Shown here in pieces: positions 1 to 9,418 of a DNA stretch of 64,000 nt (position 1 is the first letter of the stretch; every line of letters begins with the position of its first letter). The notes under the pieces were generated by a model. It was not told where the DNA came from. It ran no database searches and was given only the letters and a program-made list of their open reading frames with translations. Source of the DNA: an uncultured Rhodobiaceae bacterium (GTDB lineage Bacteria; Pseudomonadota; Alphaproteobacteria; Parvibaculales; Parvibaculaceae). The translations under genes were made by a program, and so were the position numbers. The stretch lies in assembly GCA_913057645.1 (NCBI GenBank), contig CAJXOU010000002.1, positions 32,952 to 96,951 on the forward strand. Direction: 5' to 3'.

Positions 1-829
1 TGCGATCCCTCGTCTGGTCGACGTGGATCCGGACAATTGGAATTTAACGGCAGAGGGCGTTCAGGCGGCTCTTTCGGACAAGACCCGCGCCGTTATCGTG
101 GTGCACGGATTCGGTCATCCTGCCGATATGGATCCAATCCTCGAATTGGCGCGCGTGCATGACATCAAGGTGATCGAGGACGCCGCCGAGAGCATCGGCA
201 GTCGCTACAAGGGGCGGCTTTGCGGGACGATGGGAGACGTTGGGTCGTTCTCGCTCTATGCCAACAAATTGATCACCACAGGAGAGGGCGGTTGTATCAC
301 CACCAACGATGACGAGATTGCAAGGAAAGCGAGAGGCTACATCAACCTCTATTTCGGTCGCGAGGAGCGATTTTCTCACGAGGGGCTTGGTTACAACTTT
401 CGCATGACCAACGTTCAGGCGGCGCTTGGTTGCGCGCAGCTGGAGCAAATCGACTACTTTGCCGCGCGCAAGAAGCAAATCGGCGGCTGGTATCGGGATG
501 CGCTGGCTGGGTGTGATACAGTAGATTTCCAGGCGACGGTGGGGCCAGTCGATCATGTCTATTGGATGTATTGCGTCGTTTTGCGCAGCCATGTCGAAAT
601 GACTGCGATGTCGGCCATGGCGTATCTAGGTGAACGCGGTATCGGAACGCGAAACCTGTTCAAAGGGTTGCACACGCAGGTCCCCCTTCAGCCTTATCTG
701 GTCCACACTGATAAACATTTCTCGGTAACCGAGCGACTTTACGGTCGGGGCTTTTATGTGCCTTCGGCCGTGACGCTTACCAAGGATAATGTGATGACTG
801 TAGTGGACGTGTTGAACGAACTGCGTTGA
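1..829 (+). CDS. DegT/DnrJ/EryC1/StrS-family PLP aminotransferase (5' truncated by window edge)
   Basis: Open frame continues to position 2 (AIPRLVDVDPDNWNL...); motifs FSLYANKLITTGEGGCITTND and LGYNFRMTNVQAALGCAQLEQID typical of perosamine-synthetase-like sugar aminotransferases. Confidence 0.93.
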   Translation, partial: AIPRLVDVDPDNWNLTAEGVQAALSDKTRAVIVVHGFGHPADMDPILELARVHDIKVIEDAAESIGSRYKGRLCGTMGDVGSFSLYANKLITTGEGGCITTNDDEIARKARGYINLYFGREERFSHEGLGYNFRMTNVQAALGCAQLEQIDYFAARKKQIGGWYRDALAGCDTVDFQATVGPVDHVYWMYCVVLRSHVEMTAMSAMAYLGERGIGTRNLFKGLHTQVPLQPYLVHTDKHFSVTERLYGRGFYVPSAVTLTKDNVMTVVDVLNELR

Positions 830-2007
830 TGGCTGCAGTTCTTTTCTACAAGCGGCTCATCACGCTGGGCGGAGCCGAGGTGCTGTTGGGACAGCACTAC
901 GCGTATCTGAAAGCGTGCGGCGAGGACGTGACCGTGATCTGCTTTGAAGAAGCAGATCTGGAGCGAATTGAGATTGCGCCTGGCGATCTGAAGGTTGTGC
1001 CTGGTCGAGGGACGGCCGCGCAGGTGCGACAGCTTGCCCGGATATTGGCGGTGCAGCGGGGGGCGAGCATGTTCTGTCATTCAGGGCATATCGAATTTGG
1101 AGTAGCCGCCCGTCTTGCAGCAGTGCGTTATGCGGTCTTCCTGCACCAGCCGACGACGATGTCATTCAACGAATCCGACAAGTTCGCACTGCGCTATTGG
1201 CCTCGCTACAGGGCCTTTGCGAGACGTAATTCGATGTTTGATCGACTTTGCAAACAGCGAAACGAAATGTCGATATTTCAGCATATCTACGTCAATGCGC
1301 GCTCCTGTGTTTCTCAGATGGTGCTAAGGCGGGCCGATGCGCTCTTCGTACTTTCTAAATATGCTGTGCGCGAAAAGGCCGAGATCTTCGGGCTGAAGAC
1401 CATCTGCCTTGCCGGAGCGATCACGCCTGAACGGGTGTCGGCACTGACGAGCAAACCCGAAGTGCGCTCAGTGTTCGAACCCATCGAACTGGTCTCGGTA
1501 TCGCGTATCGACGAGAACAAGCGCATTGAGACCCTTCTTCATGCCGTGGCCGCGCTCAAGGCGCGCGGTCGCACGGTGCGGCTGCGACTGGGGGGCAAGG
1601 GGCGCGCGACCGACGCGCTCAAGGGCTTGGCGATCGAGCGCGACGTGGCCGATTGCGTAGAGTTTCTGGGCTTCGTGCCGGAAGCCGACATTCCGGCGCT
1701 CTACGAGAGCATGGATCTCTTCGTCACGATCGACTGGGCCGATTATCGCATCACCACCTACGAGGTGCTGGCCGAAAACCGTCGCGTGATTGTGTCGGAT
1801 GATACAGATGCCGATCCGGATCTTTTGGGCTCGGGCTATTTCTTTGTCTCTGCACCCGATGGGGAGGCGCTGGCTGACACGATTGAACGTGCACTCAACA
1901 CGCCGGTGGTCTGGGACCGGGTGCGGCTGGCGAAGTATCTTTTGAATTTTACCTGGCCAGTTTACTTCGACCAAATAGGCAAGGCGCTGAAGGCCCATGC
2001 TGCGTGA
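826..2007 (+). CDS. Glycosyltransferase, GT4/GT1-type (GT-B fold)
   Basis: LVSVSRIDENKRIETLLHAVAAL, LRLGGKGRATDALKGLA, TTYEVLAENRRVIVSDD; 4-bp overlap with upstream gene. Confidence 0.85.
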   Translation: MMAAVLFYKRLITLGGAEVLLGQHYAYLKACGEDVTVICFEEADLERIEIAPGDLKVVPGRGTAAQVRQLARILAVQRGASMFCHSGHIEFGVAARLAAVRYAVFLHQPTTMSFNESDKFALRYWPRYRAFARRNSMFDRLCKQRNEMSIFQHIYVNARSCVSQMVLRRADALFVLSKYAVREKAEIFGLKTICLAGAITPERVSALTSKPEVRSVFEPIELVSVSRIDENKRIETLLHAVAALKARGRTVRLRLGGKGRATDALKGLAIERDVADCVEFLGFVPEADIPALYESMDLFVTIDWADYRITTYEVLAENRRVIVSDDTDADPDLLGSGYFFVSAPDGEALADTIERALNTPVVWDRVRLAKYLLNFTWPVYFDQIGKALKAHAA

Positions 2008-3313
2008 ACGCATAGCGAAACGGCTCATGCGCAGACGCCTGCTGGCACTTGACCGACTGACCATGATGTATGAGGGCGCTACGGACCCTAACATAATTAT
2101 GCGCCTGCAGACGGAGCTCTTCAACATCCATTGGGGCCGCGCTTGGGGTACGGTGCCGTTCTACGCCGAATGGCGCGCCGAACACAGCTTGCCCGAGCGC
2201 ATCGGACATATCGACGAACTCGCCGATTTCCCTGTCCTGACCAAAGCGGTGCTGTCGCAGCGGATGAAAATCGTCAGCCGCACACCCGGAATCGAGCGAT
2301 ACACACTGACAGGCGGTACCTCGGGCATCTCGACCGCCTTTCCGATGAGCGGCGATGACGCCCGCGCGTCTTGGAGGAATACCCATCTGGGTCGGCGCTG
2401 GAACGGAATCGAACCAGGTGACCGGTTGTTCATGATCTGGGGCCATTCGCATCTGTTCAGCGCGACGGGCGCCTGGCGCAAGCAGCTCGTGCGGCAAGCC
2501 AAGGACTGGGCTGCCAATATCGACCGCGCGTCTGCCTACAATCTATCAGGTCGGAAACTTGACGCGATCGAGGCGCGTATCCGCGCCGCGCGCCCGGTCT
2601 ATGTGATCGGTTACGGATCATGCCTAGCGCAGCTTTGTCACCACTTGCGTGATGCCGGCTACGATCTGCACGACGCGGGTGTACAGCGTGTGGTCAACAC
2701 CTCCGAGACGATGTCGCCGGGGGATGCGACGCTGGTGAAGGCGGTCTTCGGTTGTCCAGTGATCAACGAATACGGCATGGCCGAGGCAGGAGTCATCGGC
2801 TACTCGCGCGGCGCGCTCTATCCCGTCTCGGTATTCTGGAACGATTTTGCTCTGCGGCTTCACGATCGCCGCATACTGCTGACTACGCTGGGCGACCGCT
2901 GCTTCCCGCTGATCAACTACGATACCGAGGACTTGAGCGACGATGCGATGCCCGCGGCGGGTTCGCTGCTCGAATTCCAAAGCCTGCTGGGCAAGGCACG
3001 TGACGTTTTCACCCTGTGCGACATCGACGGGTGTCGCCACGACGTCTCGGTGGTACTTTTTGACCATGTGCTCAAACAGATTCCGCAGCTGCGCTCGCTG
3101 CACTACGCGCTAAGAAAGGATGGTGGGGTACGGATTGACTACTTCGCCGATGGCGCGGTGCTTAACACCACCTACCTGCAAGCCCGCCTCGCCGAGGGGC
3201 TCGCACAGGAGGGCATCCGCATCGACCCCGACAAGATCGAATTCAACCCTATCGATACGCCGCTGCAAACCATGGCGGGGAAGCGTGTGACCCTGAAGAG
3301 AGAGCAGACATGA
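1997..3313 (+). CDS. Phenylacetate-CoA ligase-like (CapK/PaaK) adenylate-forming enzyme
   Basis: YTLTGGTSGISTAFPMS (P-loop like), NEYGMAEAGVIGYS, LINYDTEDLSDD motifs. Confidence 0.85.
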   Translation: MLRERIAKRLMRRRLLALDRLTMMYEGATDPNIIMRLQTELFNIHWGRAWGTVPFYAEWRAEHSLPERIGHIDELADFPVLTKAVLSQRMKIVSRTPGIERYTLTGGTSGISTAFPMSGDDARASWRNTHLGRRWNGIEPGDRLFMIWGHSHLFSATGAWRKQLVRQAKDWAANIDRASAYNLSGRKLDAIEARIRAARPVYVIGYGSCLAQLCHHLRDAGYDLHDAGVQRVVNTSETMSPGDATLVKAVFGCPVINEYGMAEAGVIGYSRGALYPVSVFWNDFALRLHDRRILLTTLGDRCFPLINYDTEDLSDDAMPAAGSLLEFQSLLGKARDVFTLCDIDGCRHDVSVVLFDHVLKQIPQLRSLHYALRKDGGVRIDYFADGAVLNTTYLQARLAEGLAQEGIRIDPDKIEFNPIDTPLQTMAGKRVTLKREQT

Positions 3314-4536
3314 GTAACGAGCCTGCTCTGCCACGCGCCGCTGATTTCCCGCGCGAAGTGACGACCGCTGAGGATCCTCGTCTGCTCGTCTTCGTGGGTA
3401 ATCCCACACAGTACCATTCACCGATCTTCCGCAAGCTTTCGGAGGTGCTGGGGGGGCGGATGCAGGTAATGTATGGCGACGACATCGGCGCGCGGCCCTT
3501 CTTCAATCCCGAGGTCAGCGCCGTGATCGAATGGGATATTTCGGTTCTGGGCGGCTTTCCCTACAAGATATTTCCCAATCGTGCCTCATCCAACAGCAAG
3601 GGATTCTGGTCGCGCAACAACCCGGGGCTGATCGGGCATGTCATGCGTAGCCCGGCCAGCCATGTGCTTCTGCACGGCTACGATACGCTGTCGTCGTGGT
3701 ACGTCTATTTCGCCGCGCTTGTGTCGGGCAAGAAGATCGTCTGGCGAGGCGAGACCGTCGCGAAACCCGGCGGGGGCTCCGGTTGGCGTGAATGGCTCAA
3801 GCGGGCGGTTCTGCCTCTCTATTTCCGTGGTGTGTCGACGGTACTTTGGTCCTGCCTCAACAACCGCGATTACCTGGCCGATCATCTGGGGCGGCAGCGC
3901 CACAAGTTCGTGCGCTTTCCTTGCGCGGTCGACAATGACTTCTTTCGCGCGCACCGGCTCGATGATAATGCCCGCGCCGCGGCGCGGGCCGCCCGCGGTA
4001 TTCCGGCCGACCACATGGTGATCGTCACCTGTTCGCGCCTGACCGCGCGCAAACGCACCCATCTGATCGTCGACGCGATGGCGAAGATGTCTGTCGAAAC
4101 GGTCACGCTGTTGATCATCGGTGACGGGCCCGAGCGATCGGCGCTTGAGGCGCGGGCTCGGGAATTGGGTGTCTCGCTGGTCGTGACGGGCTTTGTCGGA
4201 CAGGTTGAGGTCGCCGAGCTGCTGTCACTGTCGGACGTCTTCGTGCTGCTGTCCGTCTACGACGCCTCGCCGAAGGCGCTGAATGAGGCGATGAACTTCC
4301 CTCTGGCCATGATTGCGTCGACCGGCGTGGGCACCGCACGGGATCTTGTGCGTCCAGGTGTGAATGGCCACCTGTTCGAGACCGGGCAGGACGACGCGCT
4401 GGCCCACTGGCTCGATGACTGGGCAAACGACCCTGTCGTACGAGGCGCCATGGCCGCAAAGAACGACGACGTCCTGAAGGACTACACGATCGAGGAAGGC
4501 GTGGCCAATCTCGTGACGGCAATGGGCGATGGCTGA
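3310..4536 (+). CDS. Glycosyltransferase family 4-type
   Basis: VTCSRLTARKRTHLIVDAMAKM, LLIIGDGPERSALEARARELG, SPKALNEAMNFPLAMIAS. Confidence 0.88.
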   Translation: MSNEPALPRAADFPREVTTAEDPRLLVFVGNPTQYHSPIFRKLSEVLGGRMQVMYGDDIGARPFFNPEVSAVIEWDISVLGGFPYKIFPNRASSNSKGFWSRNNPGLIGHVMRSPASHVLLHGYDTLSSWYVYFAALVSGKKIVWRGETVAKPGGGSGWREWLKRAVLPLYFRGVSTVLWSCLNNRDYLADHLGRQRHKFVRFPCAVDNDFFRAHRLDDNARAAARAARGIPADHMVIVTCSRLTARKRTHLIVDAMAKMSVETVTLLIIGDGPERSALEARARELGVSLVVTGFVGQVEVAELLSLSDVFVLLSVYDASPKALNEAMNFPLAMIASTGVGTARDLVRPGVNGHLFETGQDDALAHWLDDWANDPVVRGAMAAKNDDVLKDYTIEEGVANLVTAMGDG

Positions 4537-5800
4537 CATCCGCGCAACGCGAATCTTCGAAAGTCCCACCGATGCCGCATATTTCTTCGGCTACTTCAAC
4601 ACGCCGCAGGTGTCGGCAGATGGAACCCGGCTCCTGGCCTTGCGCGTGTCTCGTTTCGACCGTGTGCCGGAGCCTGACGATGTGGCCGAGGTTGGCTGGT
4701 TCGAGATCGGGACGGCCGCTCCTGTCTTCCACAAGATCGGCGAGTCCACGGCGTTCAACTGGCAGCAGGGCGCAATGCTGCAGTTCCTTGGACCCGATTT
4801 CGACACGCGTGTGATCTGGAATCATTTCGACGGCAGCGCCTACAGGGCGCGCATCCTTGACTTGCGCAGCGGGGAGCATCGCGACGTGCCGGCGATCTAT
4901 AGCCCTTTTCCTGACGGCAAGGCCGCGGTGACGGTGGATTTCGAACGCCACGCCTGGTGCCGGCGCGGCTACAGCTATGGCAATGTCATGAAACCGGAAA
5001 AGAACGTCCCCGTGGTGTCCGGCGATGCGATCTGGAAGGTGGATCTGGAGACTGGCCGGAGCAGGCCCATCGTGCAGCTTTCCGACATGATGCGGCTTTG
5101 TCCCCATTCCTCCATGGACGGCGCCACGCATTACCTTGAACACACCACGGTCAACCCGTCAGGATCGCATTTCGTGTTCCTGCACCGCTGGCGGCACGAC
5201 AACGGAATCCATTCGCGCCTGCTGGCGGCCAATTCCGACGGCGGTGATGTCCGCATCCTCAACGACAGCGGCCGGATGAGCCACTTCTGCTGGGCCTCGG
5301 ACACCGTGCTGCTGGGATATGGCGGCAGGGCGAACGCGGTGAACGCGCTGCGCCGTAACCGCGCGCTTCTGAAGATGATCTTCAGACCGTTAATGCCATT
5401 CTACAAACGGATGGTGAAGGACAGCTCGGGGCTCGCAAAATCGTTGACCGGCGACGCTTACTATCTATTCGACGTCGAAAACCCCGGGCAGTTGAGGTTG
5501 GTGGCGCCCTCGATGCGGGCCGAGGACGGCCATCCCGCCATGCTGCCCGGCGGGCGGCATTTCGTCACCGATACCTATGCCCGCGCCGCGCATGGCCAGC
5601 GCCCGAGGCTGTTCGTCGTCGATCTCGAGACCGACACGCACCAGGTACTGGACGAGTTGGGCTCGATCTCCGCCTATGATGAAACGCCTGTCCGCTGCGA
5701 CCTGCATCCGCGGGTTTCGCCCTCGGGTGATATTGTCAGCATCGATACCATGGATGGCGGCTGGCGCCGGGTTTACGCTTACCGACTGGAGCGAGCCTGA
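4529..5800 (+). CDS. Beta-propeller protein resembling oligogalacturonate lyase (PL22) / TolB-like repeats
   Basis: NPSGSHFVFLHRW, DGHPAMLPGGRHFVTDTY, VRCDLHPRVSPSGDIVSIDTMDGGWRRVYAYRL resemble PL22-type motifs. Confidence 0.6.
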   Translation: MADIRATRIFESPTDAAYFFGYFNTPQVSADGTRLLALRVSRFDRVPEPDDVAEVGWFEIGTAAPVFHKIGESTAFNWQQGAMLQFLGPDFDTRVIWNHFDGSAYRARILDLRSGEHRDVPAIYSPFPDGKAAVTVDFERHAWCRRGYSYGNVMKPEKNVPVVSGDAIWKVDLETGRSRPIVQLSDMMRLCPHSSMDGATHYLEHTTVNPSGSHFVFLHRWRHDNGIHSRLLAANSDGGDVRILNDSGRMSHFCWASDTVLLGYGGRANAVNALRRNRALLKMIFRPLMPFYKRMVKDSSGLAKSLTGDAYYLFDVENPGQLRLVAPSMRAEDGHPAMLPGGRHFVTDTYARAAHGQRPRLFVVDLETDTHQVLDELGSISAYDETPVRCDLHPRVSPSGDIVSIDTMDGGWRRVYAYRLERA

Positions 5801-6483
5801 TGTGGGACAAGATTATGTGTGCGTTGATCGAAGCCTTCTTGCGGCCCATCGACGGGGGCTTGGGCGAGGCATTGCGCTATCGCTACTACCGGCGTCGGTT
5901 CGCCTCGTGTGGTCGCAATGTTCGCATTGGTATCAACGTCAAATTGTCAGGGCTCGATTTCATCTCGGTTGGAGACGACGTCTGGATCGACGACAATTGC
6001 ATCCTGATTGCTGGTGTCCCCGACAGCTTTGGCGACCGTGAGGTCAAGTACCGTGACAATCCTGATTACGGCGCCGCCGACGGGCAGCTGCGGCTAGGCT
6101 CCAACATCCATCTCGCTCCGAGCTGTATCCTGAACGCTTTTGGTGGCGGGATTGAAATTGGTGACCATTGCGGCCTGTCTTCAGGCGTAAGAATCTACTC
6201 AATGTCCAACCACTATCGTAGCTTTGAGAACCCGGCCCGCATCACATATTCCAATCCGATGACCAAGGGACTGCCGGTTGTTCTGAGCGTCTGCCCCGTG
6301 AAACTAGGGCGCAACTGCTTTGTTACGTTGGGCGCTACCGTGCTAGGCGGCACGATCGGCGAGAATTCCTATGTTGCGCCCGGCGCGCTGGTCATAGGAC
6401 GCTTCCCAGCGAACACGATTCTGAGCGGCACGCCTGCGCGCCCTGCCGGGTCACGATTTTCCTCTGGCCCAGAGGAGGTCTGA
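5800..6483 (+). CDS. Acyltransferase, left-handed beta-helix (hexapeptide repeat) family
   Basis: Hexapeptide pattern ISVGDDVWIDDNCILIAG, VTLGATVLGGTIGENSYVAPGALVIGRFPANTILSGTPAR. Confidence 0.9.
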   Translation: MWDKIMCALIEAFLRPIDGGLGEALRYRYYRRRFASCGRNVRIGINVKLSGLDFISVGDDVWIDDNCILIAGVPDSFGDREVKYRDNPDYGAADGQLRLGSNIHLAPSCILNAFGGGIEIGDHCGLSSGVRIYSMSNHYRSFENPARITYSNPMTKGLPVVLSVCPVKLGRNCFVTLGATVLGGTIGENSYVAPGALVIGRFPANTILSGTPARPAGSRFSSGPEEV

Positions 6484-6484
6484 T

Positions 6485-7510
6485 ATGCCACGCATCCTGG
6501 CCGTCACGGCTGGTTCTTCAGGCAAGCACAGTCCTGTCACGTCTGCGCTTCGCGAACTTTATGGCGCAGAAATACTGCCCGGAAAAGCGTGCTCCGAGAG
6601 CGGTGCAGACCGGATCTGGCGCAAGCTGGGGCTGGCCGAGCGCATCGGCACCCATGCCACCAATATCCGCATGCTCAACCGTGCGATCCTCGACCGCGCC
6701 GGGACATTCGATATCCTGTTCGTGGTCAAGGGCAATTTTGTCACCGCCGACACGCTGCGGCGGCTCAAGGCGCGCGGCGACGCGCCCCGCATCATCGGCT
6801 GGTCCTGCGACGATGTTTACCTGCCCCACAACAGCTCCGTTGTGTTGCGAGAAGCGGCGCCTTCCTACGACATTTTCTACACTGCCAAGTCGCTGAACAT
6901 CTCGCAGGGGGAGTTGGCGAAGATGGGGTTTCGCGATGCGCGTTTTCTGCATCAGGGTTTCGATTGCGAGATGCACCGTCCCCTGCCCGATCCAGATTCA
7001 CGCTTTGCCGGCCTCATTACTTTCGTCGGTTTCGGTGAGGAGGATCGTTTCAACAAGATGAACTACCTGGCACGGAACGGGATCGAGGTGCATGTCTGGG
7101 GCAACGGCTGGACTCGCGCCATGCGCGCAAGGGCCGATCAGCGATTGCACATCCATGCCCGTCCACTGTTTGGGGACGATTATGCCGACGCCCTGAGCAA
7201 TTCGGCGATCAACCTGTGCTTTCTGCGCAAGCTCAACCGTGATTTACACACATCGCGCTCCTTCGAAATCCCGGCCTGCGGTGGCTTTATGGTTGCCGAG
7301 CGTACCGATGAGCATCGCGCCTATTTCGAAGAGGACGCGGAGGCTGTCTATTTTGACGATACGAGGGAGCTTCTGGACAAGGTGCAGTATTACCTCCGCC
7401 ATCCGGAACAACGGGTAAGCATTGCGGCGGCCGGACGGCAGAGATGTCTCGACAGCGACTATTCCTATCACCGGTTGGCGCGTGACATGATCGAGGGCCG
7501 CGTGTCGTGA
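6485..7510 (+). CDS. CgeB-like glycosyltransferase
   Basis: LHTSRSFEIPACGGFMVAERTDEHRAYFEEDAEAVYFDD, YYLRHPEQRVSIAAAGRQRC. Confidence 0.82.
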   Translation: MPRILAVTAGSSGKHSPVTSALRELYGAEILPGKACSESGADRIWRKLGLAERIGTHATNIRMLNRAILDRAGTFDILFVVKGNFVTADTLRRLKARGDAPRIIGWSCDDVYLPHNSSVVLREAAPSYDIFYTAKSLNISQGELAKMGFRDARFLHQGFDCEMHRPLPDPDSRFAGLITFVGFGEEDRFNKMNYLARNGIEVHVWGNGWTRAMRARADQRLHIHARPLFGDDYADALSNSAINLCFLRKLNRDLHTSRSFEIPACGGFMVAERTDEHRAYFEEDAEAVYFDDTRELLDKVQYYLRHPEQRVSIAAAGRQRCLDSDYSYHRLARDMIEGRVS

Positions 7511-8790
7511 AATTCCGCAGTATCCTTAGGCAGTCGGCGGCCTCGCTGCTGGCGTCGAACGGGGTCTACGTCTACACCTTCCTGTGCACCGTTCTTCTGA
7601 TGCGGATGCTGCTGCCGGAAGATTTCGGCGCCGTGGCGTTGGCGGTGGCGCTAGTGGGTCTCATCGAGATACTCACCACATTTTCATTCAATACTGTGCT
7701 GATACAGCAACGCGAGCAGGCGTCTCTGGTGCGGTCGGTATTCCAGGGCGCGCTGGCGGTGATCTTGTTAAAAGTGCTTCTGGGGGCGGTGTTCTTTGTG
7801 GTCCTGCAGTCCGAGTACGGTCCGCAGATATGGCATCTGTTCGGACTGCTCATGGCCAGCAAGATGTTCGCCAGCGTTGGTCCGCTGCTGGTCGCCCGAC
7901 TTGAAAAGCGCGGCGATTTCTTGCGTGCCGCGCTGGTTACCGGGGGTGCCAACATGGTGGCGGTGACGGTGGCGGTGGTCGCTGTGTACGCCGGGTCGGG
8001 CACCTATGGGCTGGTGTTGCGCGAGGTGCTGCCGCCGGTGCTGATCGTTGCCGCGATGGTGGCGTTCCAGCCCGAATTGCTGCCGCGCGATCTGCGTCGA
8101 CTGCACCGCCGGCAGCTGCGCGTGGTGGCGGCGGCCTCGACGCGGCTCTATTTCCAGCGTGGAGCCGAATTGGCTTACATGCGCGTGCCGCTACTAATGG
8201 TCGAAAGCCTGTTCGGTTCGGCGGCGCTAGGTCTGTTTTCGCAGGCAACGTATCTGGTGACGCTAGTCAATCGTGTCACTGCCATCGTCAATGCCCATAT
8301 CGCCACCGTGTTTTTCAACCGCAATCGGCGTGATGCGCACGAAACGCATACGGGATTCATCTGGTTGTTCGCAGCTAACGTAGTCGTGGCACTTCCGTTG
8401 ACTTTGCTCTTGTGGCTGTTCTCAGAGCAGATCGTGCTGTTGCTGTGGGGTGAGAGCTGGCTGAACGCTGTGCCCTATGTACAGTTGATGGCGGCGATGA
8501 CGCTGTTACTGCCGATCTTCACGTTGTTGAAATCCCGCCTTCTGGGCCTGCGTCGGAACCATGCGATCACAGCCGTCTACGCCACCGGGCTGGTCTTCCT
8601 GGTGCTGGGGCTATGGACTGTCCACGCGCTCGCCGAGCCGGCCAGTTGGGCGGCAGGGCTGACTGCCGCGGCCTATGCGTTGATGGTGGTGCTGTGTGGA
8701 GTGGTCCTGTGGAGCATCCGTCATGCCGCCGGGTTGCATGGCGCGGCCCAACTGCGCGCTGTTCGACAGAACGAGACGAGAGGCCGATGA
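7507..8790 (+). CDS. Oligosaccharide flippase family protein (Wzx-like polysaccharide transporter)
   Basis: Multi-TM protein; N-terminal MRMLLPEDFGAVALAVALVGLIEI characteristic of MATE/PST flippases; overlaps upstream stop. Confidence 0.9.
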   Translation: MKFRSILRQSAASLLASNGVYVYTFLCTVLLMRMLLPEDFGAVALAVALVGLIEILTTFSFNTVLIQQREQASLVRSVFQGALAVILLKVLLGAVFFVVLQSEYGPQIWHLFGLLMASKMFASVGPLLVARLEKRGDFLRAALVTGGANMVAVTVAVVAVYAGSGTYGLVLREVLPPVLIVAAMVAFQPELLPRDLRRLHRRQLRVVAAASTRLYFQRGAELAYMRVPLLMVESLFGSAALGLFSQATYLVTLVNRVTAIVNAHIATVFFNRNRRDAHETHTGFIWLFAANVVVALPLTLLLWLFSEQIVLLLWGESWLNAVPYVQLMAAMTLLLPIFTLLKSRLLGLRRNHAITAVYATGLVFLVLGLWTVHALAEPASWAAGLTAAAYALMVVLCGVVLWSIRHAAGLHGAAQLRAVRQNETRGR

Positions 8791-9340
8791 TCACTTCGCG
8801 CAGCCCAAGGATGAGCGTCGTCGTTGGCGCGAGTCCGCGCCTCCACCACGAAGATTTCCTGCTTGATCTCGCCCATGACGTGCGTAGCCACGACACTTAG
8901 TCTGCGCGCCGATTCAAGAGCGTGCCGCGCGGGCGGATTATATTGATCCGCAAGCCGACGCAGCTGGCACAGAAGGTGTGTGTCGTCGGGCGCGGTGCGG
9001 GCTGCCGGAATGGAATGCGGTGGTATTGAACGCGCTGATGCCTATCATGACGCTGGAAGACCTGGTCTGGGGGCTCAACGGCGACAGCTACCTGACAGGA
9101 CGGCGGATCAAGGCCCTCGGCGAGCTTTATGTTCGCGACCGCGCCGCCACCTGGAGGGGACGTGACGTAAGGCTAAGCCGACGACTACGGGCTGCCCATG
9201 GGCGTTTGCTATTCGGTGTGTGACTTTCTAGATTCCGAGGGTGGCCCTCGTTGGAGAGGTGGAGACCGGACTGGGCCGGGCTTTCTTCCGCATGTGGGTG
9301 GTTGTCGCATTGGGATAGCCGCCGGCATCCGCTAATTCGA
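8787..9340 (+). pseudogene. Decayed paralog of the glycosyltransferase at 10678-11859
   Basis: ATG at 8787 (ATGA overlap with flippase stop); in-frame MITSRSPRMSVVVGASPRLHHEDF...DT*SARRFKSVPRGRIILIRKPTQLAQKV, then shifted frame PEWNAVVLNALMPIMTLEDLVWGLNGDSYLTGRRIKALGELYVRDRAA; collinear with the intact gene (VRYFKSVPSGAITFVPKPAQIVQKV ... ADLVWGFNGDSQLCGQRIKARGGIYVVDRA). In-frame TAG at 8898-8900 plus frameshift. 3' limit approximate. Confidence 0.85.
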
Positions 9341-9418
9341 ACTGAAGTAAGGCTCATATTTTGGGCAGCTCAAGGATCAGATCGTCCTCGACGGGATCGT
9401 TATGCAGGGACTGGCACC

